DNA of 64,000 nt from Cribrihabitans_A pelagius. GTDB taxonomy: Bacteria; Pseudomonadota; Alphaproteobacteria; Rhodobacterales; Rhodobacteraceae. This document shows positions 7,943 to 17,137 of this stretch, one piece after another (within the stretch, counting starts at the first letter, position 1; each line of letters opens with the position of its first letter). Position numbers and translations under genes: made by a program. The notes below the pieces were generated by a model that worked only from the letters and a program-made list of their open reading frames with translations, searched no databases and was not told the DNA's origin. The stretch covers positions 1 to 64,000 of the forward strand of contig NZ_JBMERR010000024.1 of the NCBI RefSeq assembly GCF_048820915.1, read 5' to 3'.

Positions 7943-8854
7943 TTATCCACCCACCCGCGGCAGCTTCGGTCCGCTCCAATAGGCGCCGCTGTCCTGGCGC
8001 AGCGCGTCATAGGCGGCGATGCGGCGGCGGGCCTCGTCTCCGCCCGCCTCGATCAGATGGGTGAGCAGGCATTCCAGCACCGCCATCGCACCACCCACCG
8101 CGCCGAAGGGGTGCAGCGAATTGGCTGCCACCGCCAGCACGTGATCGCAGCGGATGCCGGGGGCGATCACCTCGCTGTCGGAGATCAGGATCACCTTGGC
8201 GCCGCGCTCGGAGGCCAGCCGCAGCGCCTGGATGGTGCCGGCCGAATAGGGCGCAAAGGTCAGCGCGATCAGGCAGTCCTCGGGGCCGATATCCAATAGA
8301 TCGTCCAGCGCGGCGCCCATGTGGCGCGGCACCAGTTCCAGCGCGGGCAGGGCCATGCGGCCGACGTAATGGAAGTAGTAGGCCAGCGCGTAGGACGACC
8401 GGGTCGCTGTCACGAAACAGCGCCGCGCCGAGGTCAGCGCGGCAACAATGGCCTCCGTGCGCGCCGCCGTCATCAGCCGCAGCGAGCGCGAGGTGATGTT
8501 GAGCTGATTGCGCGCCGCCGCTGCCTGTAACGCCCCGGCAGGCCCTTCGCTGCCCATGCGGTCCAGCCAGTCCTGGCCAAGCTCTGCGTCGCGCTGGGTG
8601 GTCAGCGCCGCGCGGAAGGGGGCGCGGAAGGCCTCGAATGTATCGTAGCCCAGGTGCTGGGCGAGGCGCACGAAGCCGTTGGCACTGATACCGGTCTTCT
8701 GCGCCGAAGTGCGCACGGTATCGAGCCCGAAGTCGCCGGGGTTGTCGATCACGTATTTCGCCGCCGTCTTCAGCTTGGGCGGCAGCTGCTCCATCTGCTC
8801 CTTCAGGTGCTGGATCAGCCGGGCGGTCTGCTTGGGGTCGAGATGCGGGTCCAT
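7943..8854 (-). CDS. RpiR/MurR-family transcriptional regulator
   Basis: This 303-residue regulator has an N-terminal HTH_6 domain (LPPKLKTAAKYVIDNPGDFGL, then TSAQKTGISANGFVRLAQHLGY) and a C-terminal SIS sugar-phosphate-binding domain (about 130-260; RRCFVTATRSSYALAYYFHYV and DCLIALTFAPYSAGTIQALRLA). RpiR proteins sense phosphosugars or related metabolites. No sugar catabolic operon adjoins it; the closest genes are a ParDE pair and a GFA protein, so its target is not evident. Confidence 0.87.
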   Translation of the reverse strand: MDPHLDPKQTARLIQHLKEQMEQLPPKLKTAAKYVIDNPGDFGLDTVRTSAQKTGISANGFVRLAQHLGYDTFEAFRAPFRAALTTQRDAELGQDWLDRMGSEGPAGALQAAAARNQLNITSRSLRLMTAARTEAIVAALTSARRCFVTATRSSYALAYYFHYVGRMALPALELVPRHMGAALDDLLDIGPEDCLIALTFAPYSAGTIQALRLASERGAKVILISDSEVIAPGIRCDHVLAVAANSLHPFGAVGGAMAVLECLLTHLIEAGGDEARRRIAAYDALRQDSGAYWSGPKLPRVGG

Positions 8855-8902
8855 GCGGCCATCAGAGCAGATGTGTCCAAAATGACAAGAGCGGAACGGG
8901 TG

Positions 8903-9205
8903 TTATTCCGACAGGGCTGCCACCAGATCCTGGCGGGCGTGCAGGATGCGGAGGATGTCCGGGCGGCCTTGGTCCAGCCGGTAGATCACCAGATGCGCTC
9001 CTGTCGGGTGAATGCGGACCGCCGGAGTGAACTCGGAGCGTTCACTGGCCATTGCCGGAAATTCAGCGAGCAATTCGAACAAGGCAAACAGGCCGTCGGC
9101 GTAGGTATCGGCCTGCGCCGCGCCCCAGGTCTCCAGCCCGTAGCGCCAGATGGCGGCAAGATCGGCGCGGGCGGCGGGGCGGATGACCCAGCGCGGGTCA
9201 GCCAT
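8903..9205 (-). CDS. parE: ParE-family toxin
   Basis: This 100-residue RelE/ParE-fold protein probably acts as the toxin of a type II toxin-antitoxin pair; ParE members poison DNA gyrase. The family pattern is clear: WVIRPAARADLAAIWRYGLETWG at the start, LLAEFPAMASERSEF in the middle, and VRIHPTGAHLVIYRLDQGRPDILRILHARQDL at the end. It overlaps the upstream antitoxin gene by 8 bp, a typical coupled arrangement. On a plasmid it would contribute to stable inheritance. Confidence 0.85.
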   Translation of the reverse strand: MADPRWVIRPAARADLAAIWRYGLETWGAAQADTYADGLFALFELLAEFPAMASERSEFTPAVRIHPTGAHLVIYRLDQGRPDILRILHARQDLVAALSE

Positions 9206-9434
9206 TGCGGCGCATGGCGGCCTTGAAATCCTCTGCCGTCAGCGCCTCGGCCGGGCCGCTGGCGAGACCTGCGTCGATGGCGGATTGCACCTCGGCGATG
9301 GCCGCGGCGCGTGTTTGGTCGCGGCGGATCAGATCCCGGACATAGTCGCTGGAATTAGCATAGGTGCCGGTGCGGGCCTGGTCCTCCACCCAATTCTTCA
9401 TCTGGTCAGGCAGAGAGACGTTCATAGTGGCCAT
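9198..9434 (-). CDS. parD: ParD-family antitoxin
   Basis: This 78-residue antitoxin has an N-terminal ribbon-helix-helix (MATMNVSLPDQMKNWVEDQ ... SSDYVRDLIRRDQ) that binds the operon promoter, and a C-terminal tail that would wrap the toxin. The ATG at 9434 is chosen because the RHH starts there and AAGGAG lies 7 bases upstream; a longer open frame up to 9566 has no family similarity. It precedes and overlaps parE. Such pairs usually autorepress. Confidence 0.87.
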   Translation of the reverse strand: MATMNVSLPDQMKNWVEDQARTGTYANSSDYVRDLIRRDQTRAAAIAEVQSAIDAGLASGPAEALTAEDFKAAMRRNG

Positions 9435-9550
9435 GGGCGAGCTCCTTTCACCGTACCAGGATATGGCAATCCTTGCCAAGAATGCAAGTGGCGGAGAGGA
9501 TTGGGTGCTCCCCGGCTTACGGCCGACAAGCGGGTGGTTTACATAAACAA

Positions 9551-9580
9551 AAACACCCGCTGCCATGCGGAGCGGGTGCT
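9551..9580 (-). terminator. Rho-independent terminator after the fusion gene
   Basis: On the minus strand AGCACCCGCT, a 9-base loop and AGCGGGTG are followed by TTTTTGTTTATG, a strong stem plus U-run. It lies about 25 bp past the stop of the 9604-13671 gene and upstream of parD, isolating the two units. The plus strand also has a weaker T-run. Confidence 0.8.
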
Positions 9581-9603
9581 TTGTTGTTCAATTCCGGGCC
9601 ATG

Positions 9604-12600
9604 TCAGGCGGAGACCACCTTGAGGCCCTTCTCCTCCTGCGGCAGGATCTGGCCGTCCTCGCAAACGGTCACCGTCTCACCGTGGCCGAGGCTGTCGAGC
9701 CCCTTGCAGGCGACCAGCATCAGGATGTCCTTCTCCCGCGCGACGATGGCCATGTGGCTGAGCCAGCCGCCGACCTCGCTCAATACCGCGCCCGAGCGCT
9801 GAACCCAAGGCAGCCAGGCCGGGTTGATCATCCGGCAGACCAGGATGTCGCCGTCCCGGAAACCTTCGAAAGCGGCGCGGTCGATGCTGCTTTCGTCTTC
9901 CATCCAGAACACCCGGCCGGAGATGCTGCCGCTGCCCGCAACGCAGGTGCCGCCAAGGGAGCCGTCCGCATCCCGCGCCTGTGCGCCGAGCGAAAGCAGC
10001 TCGCAGTCGCGCAGGCTGAGCGAGACCTCAGACGGCGCCGAGGGCTTGCGCAGCGCCCCGGTCCGCGCGCGCTCTTCGGCAACAGCCAGGAGCGCGTCCG
10101 GCTTGGACCAATCACCCGTCATAAGCTCGGTAAAGCTGAGCTGGAACACCAGTTCGCCCAGCCCGCTGCGTGCTCCCAGAGCCAGCACCGCGCGGCGCAG
10201 TTCGGCAACCAACCGCAGCGCCTCGTGCTTGGCCTGTTCCTTGAGATCCTGGAAGGCGATGGCGATGGCGATGGTCTCGTCCAGCGCGTCGGGCAGGTTG
10301 GCGGGTGTAGGCACCGCGCCGATCGGTGCCAGTTTGTCGCCCAGCAGGGGTTCCAGTAACGCGGGCGCCTCGCGGTAGCGCGGTATGCTCAGCTCGTAGT
10401 CATAGATCCCCCGGTGCCCCATCAGACGCATCGCGCGGCTCATCGCGTCCTTGCCCTGGCAGGAGGCAAGCAGGCTGGAGGGGGCATTGGGCAGCTCTGC
10501 GTGCATAAGGTGAGCGCGCAGCGCCGTATCGCCGGCAGCGGCGGTGCTGGCCTCGCCCATGGTGAAACCGGCCAGGATGTTGATCTTCTCGGCCTCCAGG
10601 TAGATGTCGCGGACGAACATCTCCTTCAGCGTGCCAATGGCCTCCACCAGCTTGTCTTGGGGCAGGGCGGCGTAGTCCACCGCCTGCCAGATCGCCAGCT
10701 TGTCCTTCAGCGCAGGCATCACCTCGCCACGGAAGCGGGAGATCATCGGCCGGGCCTGCTTGCGCAGCTGCTTGGCCTTGGCGGGGCTCAGCTTCAGCGT
10801 CATCTGCTGTTTCAGCGCCACATCCGCATAGGTCTTGCCAAAGAGGTTGACCAGATGGCCGTCGCGCCCCTCGGGCAGGCCGTAAGGAACCCCCAGCGCG
10901 CGGCAAGCGAGGTCGACGCTGCCGCCAGGCGCCCAAAGTTCGCTCATCAGCGAGAAGCTCAGCGGGGTGGGGCGGGGCAGAACCTCGGACATTTCGTCCT
11001 GCTCCAGGATGACCTCGCTTGGATCGGCTTCGGCATAGCGGTCCAGAACCGCACGCCATTCGGCCAGCCGGATCCGCTCGGCGTCGCTGCCGAGGCTGAG
11101 CGTGGTTATGTCGCGGCTCTGCACGATCTGGAAACGGCCCTCTGCATAGGCCCACTCCACGTCCTGCGGGCAGCCGAAGATCTCCTCGATGCGCTTGCCG
11201 AGCGCAAGGAGCGGCGCCATGTCGAGCGCTTGATCCTGATCCCCGGCTGCCGGAAGGCCGGTATAGCGGCCAAAGCGCAAGGAAGCGGGCGTGACGCGGC
11301 CCGAGACCAGATCCTCGCCGCAGCCTTCGACATATTCGATCATGCGCATGCCGGGGGCCATCGGGTCCTGGGTGAACATGACGCCGGCATAGTCCGCCTG
11401 CACCATCTCCTGCACCACGATATTGGCCTGGCCAGCACCCTCGCCGCCACCGGCATAGCTGGCCGCCCGGGCGGAGGAGAAGCTGTCCACCACCTCGTCC
11501 AGCGCCGCGCGCATGGTTTCGGCAGTGACGTCGAGCACGGAGTCGAAGACACCCGCAAAGCTTTGCCCGGCGCCGTCCTCGTTACTAGCGGAGCTGCGCA
11601 CGGCCACCGGCCGGCCGCCCGCGAGATCGAACACACGGATCGCAAAGGCATCCTTCTGCGCATCGCTCATCCCAGTGTAGTCGGCAATCGCATCGGCGCG
11701 CAGGATCACCCCGCCCGGCACCGGCAGGCCCGCGCTTTTCATCACCGACAGCCGCAGCGCCTTGTTGCCGGCGCTCGCCAGCTCCTCGCTGTAGCCCATC
11801 GGGATCACCCCGCGCGGCAGCCGGGCCAGCTTGCTTTTGTGAGCGCGCAGGGACAGCGCCGTGCCCAGCTTGCGGTGCAGCCCGGTCACATAAGCGCGCT
11901 GCACCAGGAGGAGCGTCAGGCTGAAGCAGAGGTAGGCGTTGGCGGCGGCCGTGAGGCTGAACACCATGGCAAACAGCGCAGGCAGGCCAAGCCCCATCCA
12001 CAGCTGCTTCTGGCGCCGGGTCTTGGCCACCGCCCACAGCAGGTAGACGGCCGCAAGCGCGCAGAACAGGACCGGCATGATGAACAGCGGATCGGGCATG
12101 CCGAGGTCCGCCATCCACAGGAACGGCGTCTGCAGCGACGCACTCGCCTCCTGCGCGGCGGAGACGCCCAGCATCATCACCGGCAGGAACAAGAGCGCGG
12201 TTAGGTTCTTCATCGGCGTCAGGCCCTTGTCGGCATAAAACGCCTGCACCGCACGCGCCTTGCGCACCGGATCATGGGCCAGCTTCGCCTTCAGCGCCTT
12301 CATCTCATCGGCTGTTTCGTTGGTGATCATCTGGTCGCGTTCGGATTTCAGCGCCACCGGCAGCACCAAAAGCCGCGTCACCAGCGACAGTGCAAGGAGC
12401 CCCAGCAGAATGTGGCTGCGCTCGTGCACCCAGAGCAGGCCCGACGCCAGCGCCGAGATCGCACGGTCCCACAGGGTCGTTTGCTGTTCGGTCAGCCAGT
12501 CCTGAACATGCGGCTTCGGCGCGGGCGCAACGAAATACTCCCAAGGCAGCGTGTAGCGTCCGCGGAAGTCGATGCCCTGCTGGGTCAGCTCCAGCCCCAG

Positions 12601-13671
12601 AACCTGGCTCATGAAACAGCTGCGCCGGTCATAACAGGCCGCAATCGTGGGCTTGTCCGGGTCCAGCGCCGCGATCTGCTGCATTAGCGCATCGGTGGTC
12701 ATCTTGCGGATCGGGATGTTGACGGCGCCCGGCAGGTGGCCGCTGGCGAAATCGCCCGGGTAACGGGTGTCAACGATCTGCAGGTCCTCGGTGTCGAGCA
12801 GCGTCTTGAAGTCATCGGTGCTCAGCAGCACGTCCTTGCCCGGATACTCCGGAATCGCGCGCAGGTCCGAGAGCGTCTGCACCTCCTTGTCGGAGAAGTC
12901 GCGCCCCTCGACGATCCACTTCTCGATGCCGCCGGCGATGAAGCTGCAATCGATGCCCATCTCCGCGAGCTTGGCGCAGGTCTCCGAGCTGCGGTTGCCG
13001 TTGTGGCAGAACAGGACCACTTTCTGGCCCGGCTGTACCGGCTGCGACTGCAGGAAGTCGGGGAAGCGCACATGGGTGGCGCCGGGCAGCGTGCCCATCT
13101 TGTTTTCTGCGGTTTCGCGGATGTCATAGAACAGCGTGCTGCCGTCACCGATCAGTCCCGCGGCCTCGTCCGTGGTGACCGAAAGCGGGTGGTCTGCCTG
13201 TTTCGAGAAACTGGTTTCCTTCAGGCTTGCATCCCTGATCGCGGCGCCGTCAAACTGCGCCGGACGGGTGAGAGTCGCCTGCAGCCGCATTTGCTCTGCG
13301 GTCTGTTGCGAGCTGTACTGCCAGTAGTTGCCTGCGGCCAGCGAGAGGGCGAGGAGAACGAGGACGGAGATCAGCTTGACCGGGTAGCGGGCCGGGGCTT
13401 TGCCCGGCTTGGGCGCAAAACCCAGCTTTGCCGCGATCACCGCACCCAGGCCGGAAACCATCGCGACGCCTACTGCCAGGACCTGGGACAGCGAGGAAAC
13501 CGAGCCGATCACCAGTTCCGGCGACGGTATGGCCATGGCTGACATCGGGATAGCGGAAAAAGCAAGTGCCATTGCAGCGACTTGGCGGGAGCGAAACGAA
13601 GATTTGGGCCGCGCTGGCGGCAGGGAGGGCAATGTCACTTTTGATCCTGTTGAGTACGCTTCTGCTGTCAT
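9604..13671 (-). CDS. Rhodanese-rhodanese-YidC-PEP-utilising fusion protein
   Basis: This 1355-residue protein joins modules not normally found together. Residues about 30-50 look like a signal peptide (ending SAMAIPSPE), followed by two membrane spans (about 54-84 and 97-114). Rhodanese 1 (165-257) has an active-site loop FCHNGNRSSE with Cys222. Rhodanese 2 (280-380) has ACYDRRSC with Cys346 and Cys352. Residues 415-600 form a YidC/Oxa1-like membrane domain (RLLVLPVALKSERDQM, then FYADKGLTPMKNL, FLPVMM, FLWMADLGMPDPLFIMPVL). Residues 625-855 form a PPDK/PEP-synthase ATP-grasp domain (PVAVRSSASNEDGAGQSFAG ... FQIVQSRD). The C-terminus (1251-1355) is the phosphohistidine swivel domain with GGWLSHMAIVARE (His1306). 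The ATG at 13671 has AAGGA about 21 bases upstream, so the start is unsure. A terminator follows. The domains are seen directly; the reaction and physiological role are unknown. Confidence 0.85.
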   Translation of the reverse strand: MTAEAYSTGSKVTLPSLPPARPKSSFRSRQVAAMALAFSAIPMSAMAIPSPELVIGSVSSLSQVLAVGVAMVSGLGAVIAAKLGFAPKPGKAPARYPVKLISVLVLLALSLAAGNYWQYSSQQTAEQMRLQATLTRPAQFDGAAIRDASLKETSFSKQADHPLSVTTDEAAGLIGDGSTLFYDIRETAENKMGTLPGATHVRFPDFLQSQPVQPGQKVVLFCHNGNRSSETCAKLAEMGIDCSFIAGGIEKWIVEGRDFSDKEVQTLSDLRAIPEYPGKDVLLSTDDFKTLLDTEDLQIVDTRYPGDFASGHLPGAVNIPIRKMTTDALMQQIAALDPDKPTIAACYDRRSCFMSQVLGLELTQQGIDFRGRYTLPWEYFVAPAPKPHVQDWLTEQQTTLWDRAISALASGLLWVHERSHILLGLLALSLVTRLLVLPVALKSERDQMITNETADEMKALKAKLAHDPVRKARAVQAFYADKGLTPMKNLTALLFLPVMMLGVSAAQEASASLQTPFLWMADLGMPDPLFIMPVLFCALAAVYLLWAVAKTRRQKQLWMGLGLPALFAMVFSLTAAANAYLCFSLTLLLVQRAYVTGLHRKLGTALSLRAHKSKLARLPRGVIPMGYSEELASAGNKALRLSVMKSAGLPVPGGVILRADAIADYTGMSDAQKDAFAIRVFDLAGGRPVAVRSSASNEDGAGQSFAGVFDSVLDVTAETMRAALDEVVDSFSSARAASYAGGGEGAGQANIVVQEMVQADYAGVMFTQDPMAPGMRMIEYVEGCGEDLVSGRVTPASLRFGRYTGLPAAGDQDQALDMAPLLALGKRIEEIFGCPQDVEWAYAEGRFQIVQSRDITTLSLGSDAERIRLAEWRAVLDRYAEADPSEVILEQDEMSEVLPRPTPLSFSLMSELWAPGGSVDLACRALGVPYGLPEGRDGHLVNLFGKTYADVALKQQMTLKLSPAKAKQLRKQARPMISRFRGEVMPALKDKLAIWQAVDYAALPQDKLVEAIGTLKEMFVRDIYLEAEKINILAGFTMGEASTAAAGDTALRAHLMHAELPNAPSSLLASCQGKDAMSRAMRLMGHRGIYDYELSIPRYREAPALLEPLLGDKLAPIGAVPTPANLPDALDETIAIAIAFQDLKEQAKHEALRLVAELRRAVLALGARSGLGELVFQLSFTELMTGDWSKPDALLAVAEERARTGALRKPSAPSEVSLSLRDCELLSLGAQARDADGSLGGTCVAGSGSISGRVFWMEDESSIDRAAFEGFRDGDILVCRMINPAWLPWVQRSGAVLSEVGGWLSHMAIVAREKDILMLVACKGLDSLGHGETVTVCEDGQILPQEEKGLKVVSA

Positions 13672-13870
13672 AGTTTTTTACGTCGAATTTTCCTTAAAGA
13701 TGACAAATTTATTACGGAAGGGTTAACGTAGATTGCAAAAGATAAAAGAACCGTAAAATTTTTCCACGAATTGCAGCCGCGTTAACATTGTGTTCTCGCC
13801 ACTGTGGCATGTAACGAGGACTGGCCGCAGAAGGGCCGGTAAAGGCTGCATTGGTCAGGAGGCTAGAGCC
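13672..13870. promoter_or_regulatory. AT-rich divergent promoter region
   Basis: This about 200-bp gap separates the fusion gene (left) from the PhnD-like gene (right) and is the most AT-rich stretch of the area. GTTAACG (13722-13728) and CGTTAAC (13780-13786) form a widely spaced inverted pair. No classical -35/-10 could be assigned with confidence. The arrangement suggests common regulation of the two sides. Confidence 0.35.
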
Positions 13871-14767
13871 GTGAAAGGGTTGCTTTTTTTTAATGGTATC
13901 TTCGGTATGGTCACATCTGCGGCGCGTGCGGGGGTCCGCGGTGCTTTGCTTGGGGCGCTTCTGGCGGCCGCTCTGCCCGGTTCCGGCCAGGCCGGGACCG
14001 AACTGGTGTTCGGTACCTACGCGGCGGATAAACCCACAACCACGGTGCGACAGTACCAGCCGTTCCTGATGTTTCTGGCCAAACGGATGAGCGAGGAGCT
14101 GGGCGAGCCGGTCTCGATCCGCATGAAGGTGGCGAAGGAATATGGCGAGGGCATCCGCCATCTTGCCGGCGGCGAGGTGGATTTTGCCCGCTTCGGGCCT
14201 GCGTCCTATGTGCATGTGATGAAGGAAAACCCCGGCATCCGCATCATCGCGATGGAAGCCAAAAACGGTGCCAAGCGGTTCAAGGGCGTGATCGTGGTGC
14301 ACCGCGACAGCCCGCTGCAATCGGTCTCCGAGCTGACCGGCCGGAGCTTTGCCTTCGGTGACGAGCTTTCGACCATAGGCCGCTACCTGGCCCAATCCTA
14401 TCTGCTGGACGCCGGCATCTCAGGTGCAAATCTGCGCGACTACGCTTATCTCGGCCGCCATGACCTGGTGGGCGAAGCGGTGGGAGCAGGCAAATTTGCG
14501 GCCGGGGCATTGAAGGAAAGCACTTACAAGAAGCTGGTTGAAAAGGGCGTGCCGCTGCGGGTGCTCGCCAGTTTCGAAAACGTGACCAAACCCTGGCTTG
14601 CGGCTCCGGACATGCCGGAGCACATTCTGCAGGCTATGCGCAGCGTCATGCTCAGTTCGGAACATGAAGAGATCGTGCGCCAGATCGCGAAAAACGGATT
14701 TCTGGAAGGGTCGGACAGCGACTACGACATTATCCGCAGCGCGATGGACCGCAGCCTTGCATTCTAG
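13871..14767 (+). CDS. Orphan PhnD-like periplasmic substrate-binding protein
   Basis: This 298-residue protein is of the phosphate/phosphite/phosphonate-binding PhnD family. A GTG start at 13871 is chosen because AGGAGG ends 9-10 bases upstream. It then gives a signal peptide (hydrophobic ARAGVRGALLGALLAAALPGSGQAG) and the mature start TELVFGTYAADKP. Family stretches are QYQPFLMFLAKRM, GEGIRHLAGGEVDFARFGPASYVHV and VSELTGRSFAFGDELSTIGRYL. No ABC permease or ATPase is nearby. A hybrid sensor kinase follows after 18 bp, so it more likely acts as a periplasmic ligand sensor for that kinase than as part of a transporter. The ligand is unknown. Confidence 0.85.
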   Translation: MKGLLFFNGIFGMVTSAARAGVRGALLGALLAAALPGSGQAGTELVFGTYAADKPTTTVRQYQPFLMFLAKRMSEELGEPVSIRMKVAKEYGEGIRHLAGGEVDFARFGPASYVHVMKENPGIRIIAMEAKNGAKRFKGVIVVHRDSPLQSVSELTGRSFAFGDELSTIGRYLAQSYLLDAGISGANLRDYAYLGRHDLVGEAVGAGKFAAGALKESTYKKLVEKGVPLRVLASFENVTKPWLAAPDMPEHILQAMRSVMLSSEHEEIVRQIAKNGFLEGSDSDYDIIRSAMDRSLAF

Positions 14768-14785
14768 CAGTGAGCCCCCGATTGC

Positions 14786-17137
14786 ATGACACGTAGCGGC
14801 ATCCTCTTCCAGATCGTTGTGTCCCTGCTGCTCGCGGCCGGGGTGGTCGGCTTTGCCGTCGGCGAGGCTGCCCGCAGCCAGGAGGAGCAGCGGCTGGAAC
14901 AGCATCTGTCCGAGCAGGCGCGGCTCACCGTGTCGCTGCTCAGCGGGCTGATGCTGGAGGCGATCATCGTCGAGGATGTGCCGGTCTTGGAGACCGGGCT
15001 GATCGAGGCGGTCAGCCGCAACCCGCAAATCAGCTCGATCCAGATCCGCAACCCTGCAGGCGACCTCCTGGCCGAGGCGCAGGCGCCCACTGCGCCGCCC
15101 TCCGGCAGCTTTGTCATGTATGAACGCCCGGTCGAGCTCGAAGGCGCGGTTTTCGGCACCATGCTGGTGCAATGGTCGACCGAAGATGGCGCCGCGCTGG
15201 TCGAGGCGCGGGCCCGCCGCGCCACGGTTTGGACCATGGTGACGGTGCTGCTGCTGTCCCTTCTGGTGCTGCTGCTGGTGAATGTTCTGGCGCTGCGGCC
15301 GCTGCAGATGATCCACCGGCGGATGTCGGATGCGATCACCGGCCTGCGCAGCCCGCGTGAGCCCCTGCCGTGGTATGCCTCGCGGGAGTTCCAGGCACTG
15401 AATTTCTCGGTCGGCGTGCTGGAGGATACCTTTGCCGAACGCGACGAGCGCGAATATGCGCTGGAACACGCGCGCGAGGCCGCCGATGCCGCCAACCGCG
15501 CCAAGTCGGAATTCCTCGCCAACATGAGCCACGAGATACGCACCCCGATGAACGGGGTAATCGGCATGGCGGAGCTGCTGTTGGACAGCGGTCTCGAAGG
15601 CGACCGCAAGGAATACGCCCGCACCATCGCCAAGTCCGGCTCCGCGCTGCTGACGATCATTAACGACATTCTGAATTTCTCCAAGATCGAGGCCGGCAAG
15701 GTTGAGCTGGAGCGCGCGCCCTTCAACCTTCAGACCGCAATCGAGGATGTTGTCACCCTGCTGTCGCCGAAAGCCGCGGATAACGGCGTCGAGCTGACAC
15801 TGCGCTATGATCCGGCACTGCCGGAACGGTTCTTGGGCGATGGCGGGCGGATCCGGCAGGTCATTACCAACGTGGCGGGCAATGCCGTCAAATTCACGCT
15901 GGAGGGCTATGTCTGCATTGATGTGACCGGCGGTGCGGAGGCCGGCGGCTATCAGCTGGAAATCACCGTCACCGACACCGGCATCGGCATCGCCGAAGAT
16001 CAGCTCTCCCAGGTTTTCCGCGCCTTCGAACAGGCCGAAAGCTCGGCCAGCCGCAGTTTCGAGGGCACCGGGCTGGGTCTGGCAATTTCCTCGCGGCTGC
16101 TCGACCTCATGGGCGGGTCGATCCGGGTGACATCCACTCTTGGCGAAGGCTCCTCCTTCACGCTGCGGCTGCCGCTGGAACCTGCCGGGGAAGAACCGGA
16201 GGAGGAGGGCATACCGCTTGAGCGCCTGGCCGGCCTGCATGCGCTGGTCACCGACGACCTGGAAGTGAACCGGACCATCCTGACCGAAAGGCTGGCCGCC
16301 TGGGGAGCGACCTGTTCCACTGCGGCGTCGGCCGAGGCGGGGCTGGAGCTGCTATCGGACGCGGCGCTGGACGGGCGGAGATTCGATTTCGCCATTCTCG
16401 ACTACCAGATGCCGCGAATAGACGGGCTGGAGATGGCCCGCAGGATCCGGCAAATGCCGGGCGGCGCCCTGCTGCCTTTGGTAATCCTGTCCTCTTCCGA
16501 TCACGGCACAACCCGCGAGGGTGGCGCTGCGCTGGCGCCCTGCGAGATCGCGCTGAAACCAGTCCGCCCGGCGCAGCTGCGCAAGGTGATCAGCGCGGCC
16601 CTGTGCGCGCGCGCCGAGGCCGAGCAGGCCGCTGCTGTGGCCCCGCGCGAGGCGCCGCGTCAGATCGCTGCGTCCGTTCCGGACATGCCCCGGCCGGTGT
16701 CCCGCATGCCGGAACCTGCCGCGCGGGCGCCTGGCGGCGTTCTGAAGCTGTTGCTGGCCGAGGATAACCTGACCAACCAGCTTGTGGTCACCAAGATGCT
16801 GAAGGACGCGCCTTTGCAGATCAGCATTGCCAAGAACGGTGCGGAAGCGGTGGAGCGGTTCCGCACCGACCCGCCGGACATTGTGCTGATGGACATGATG
16901 ATGCCGGTGATGGACGGCATCGAGGCGACCGCCGAGATGCGCCAGTTCGAAGCGGAGGCGGGCCGCGCCAAATGTCCGATCATCGCGCTCACCGCCAATG
17001 TGCTGGGCAGCCACAGGGAAAAATGCCTGGCGGCAGGCATGGATGACTTTCTGACCAAGCCGATCTCGCGCGCGGCGCTGGCAGAAACCATCGGCAAATG
17101 GACCGGTGACAACGGGCTGCGGCAGACTGGAAGCTGA
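14786..17137 (+). CDS. Hybrid sensor histidine kinase with two receiver domains
   Basis: This 783-residue inner-membrane kinase has TM1 (about 6-27), a periplasmic sensor region (about 28-146), TM2 (147-170), a linker/HAMP-like segment, a coiled-coil stretch (212-240), HisKA with phospho-acceptor His249 (NMSHEIRTPMNGVIG), HATPase_c (about 355-470; DTGIGI and GTGLGLAIS), then two receiver domains: REC1 (about 488-605; FAILDYQMPRIDG) and REC2 (about 648-775; DIVLMDMMMPVMDG, ending FLTKPISRAAL). It begins 18 bp after the PhnD-like gene and very probably reads its ligand state. There is no separate response regulator with a DNA-binding domain and no Hpt domain nearby, so the output partner is elsewhere. 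Confidence 0.9.
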   Translation: MTRSGILFQIVVSLLLAAGVVGFAVGEAARSQEEQRLEQHLSEQARLTVSLLSGLMLEAIIVEDVPVLETGLIEAVSRNPQISSIQIRNPAGDLLAEAQAPTAPPSGSFVMYERPVELEGAVFGTMLVQWSTEDGAALVEARARRATVWTMVTVLLLSLLVLLLVNVLALRPLQMIHRRMSDAITGLRSPREPLPWYASREFQALNFSVGVLEDTFAERDEREYALEHAREAADAANRAKSEFLANMSHEIRTPMNGVIGMAELLLDSGLEGDRKEYARTIAKSGSALLTIINDILNFSKIEAGKVELERAPFNLQTAIEDVVTLLSPKAADNGVELTLRYDPALPERFLGDGGRIRQVITNVAGNAVKFTLEGYVCIDVTGGAEAGGYQLEITVTDTGIGIAEDQLSQVFRAFEQAESSASRSFEGTGLGLAISSRLLDLMGGSIRVTSTLGEGSSFTLRLPLEPAGEEPEEEGIPLERLAGLHALVTDDLEVNRTILTERLAAWGATCSTAASAEAGLELLSDAALDGRRFDFAILDYQMPRIDGLEMARRIRQMPGGALLPLVILSSSDHGTTREGGAALAPCEIALKPVRPAQLRKVISAALCARAEAEQAAAVAPREAPRQIAASVPDMPRPVSRMPEPAARAPGGVLKLLLAEDNLTNQLVVTKMLKDAPLQISIAKNGAEAVERFRTDPPDIVLMDMMMPVMDGIEATAEMRQFEAEAGRAKCPIIALTANVLGSHREKCLAAGMDDFLTKPISRAALAETIGKWTGDNGLRQTGS

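Noticed and set aside
10414..12204. 596-codon plus-strand frame opposite the fusion gene
   Set aside because: Shadow of the PEP/YidC part; Gln/His/Arg-rich and without motif.
14420..16240. 606-codon minus-strand frame opposite the sensor kinase
   Set aside because: Antisense shadow; the kinase on the plus strand has all catalytic motifs.
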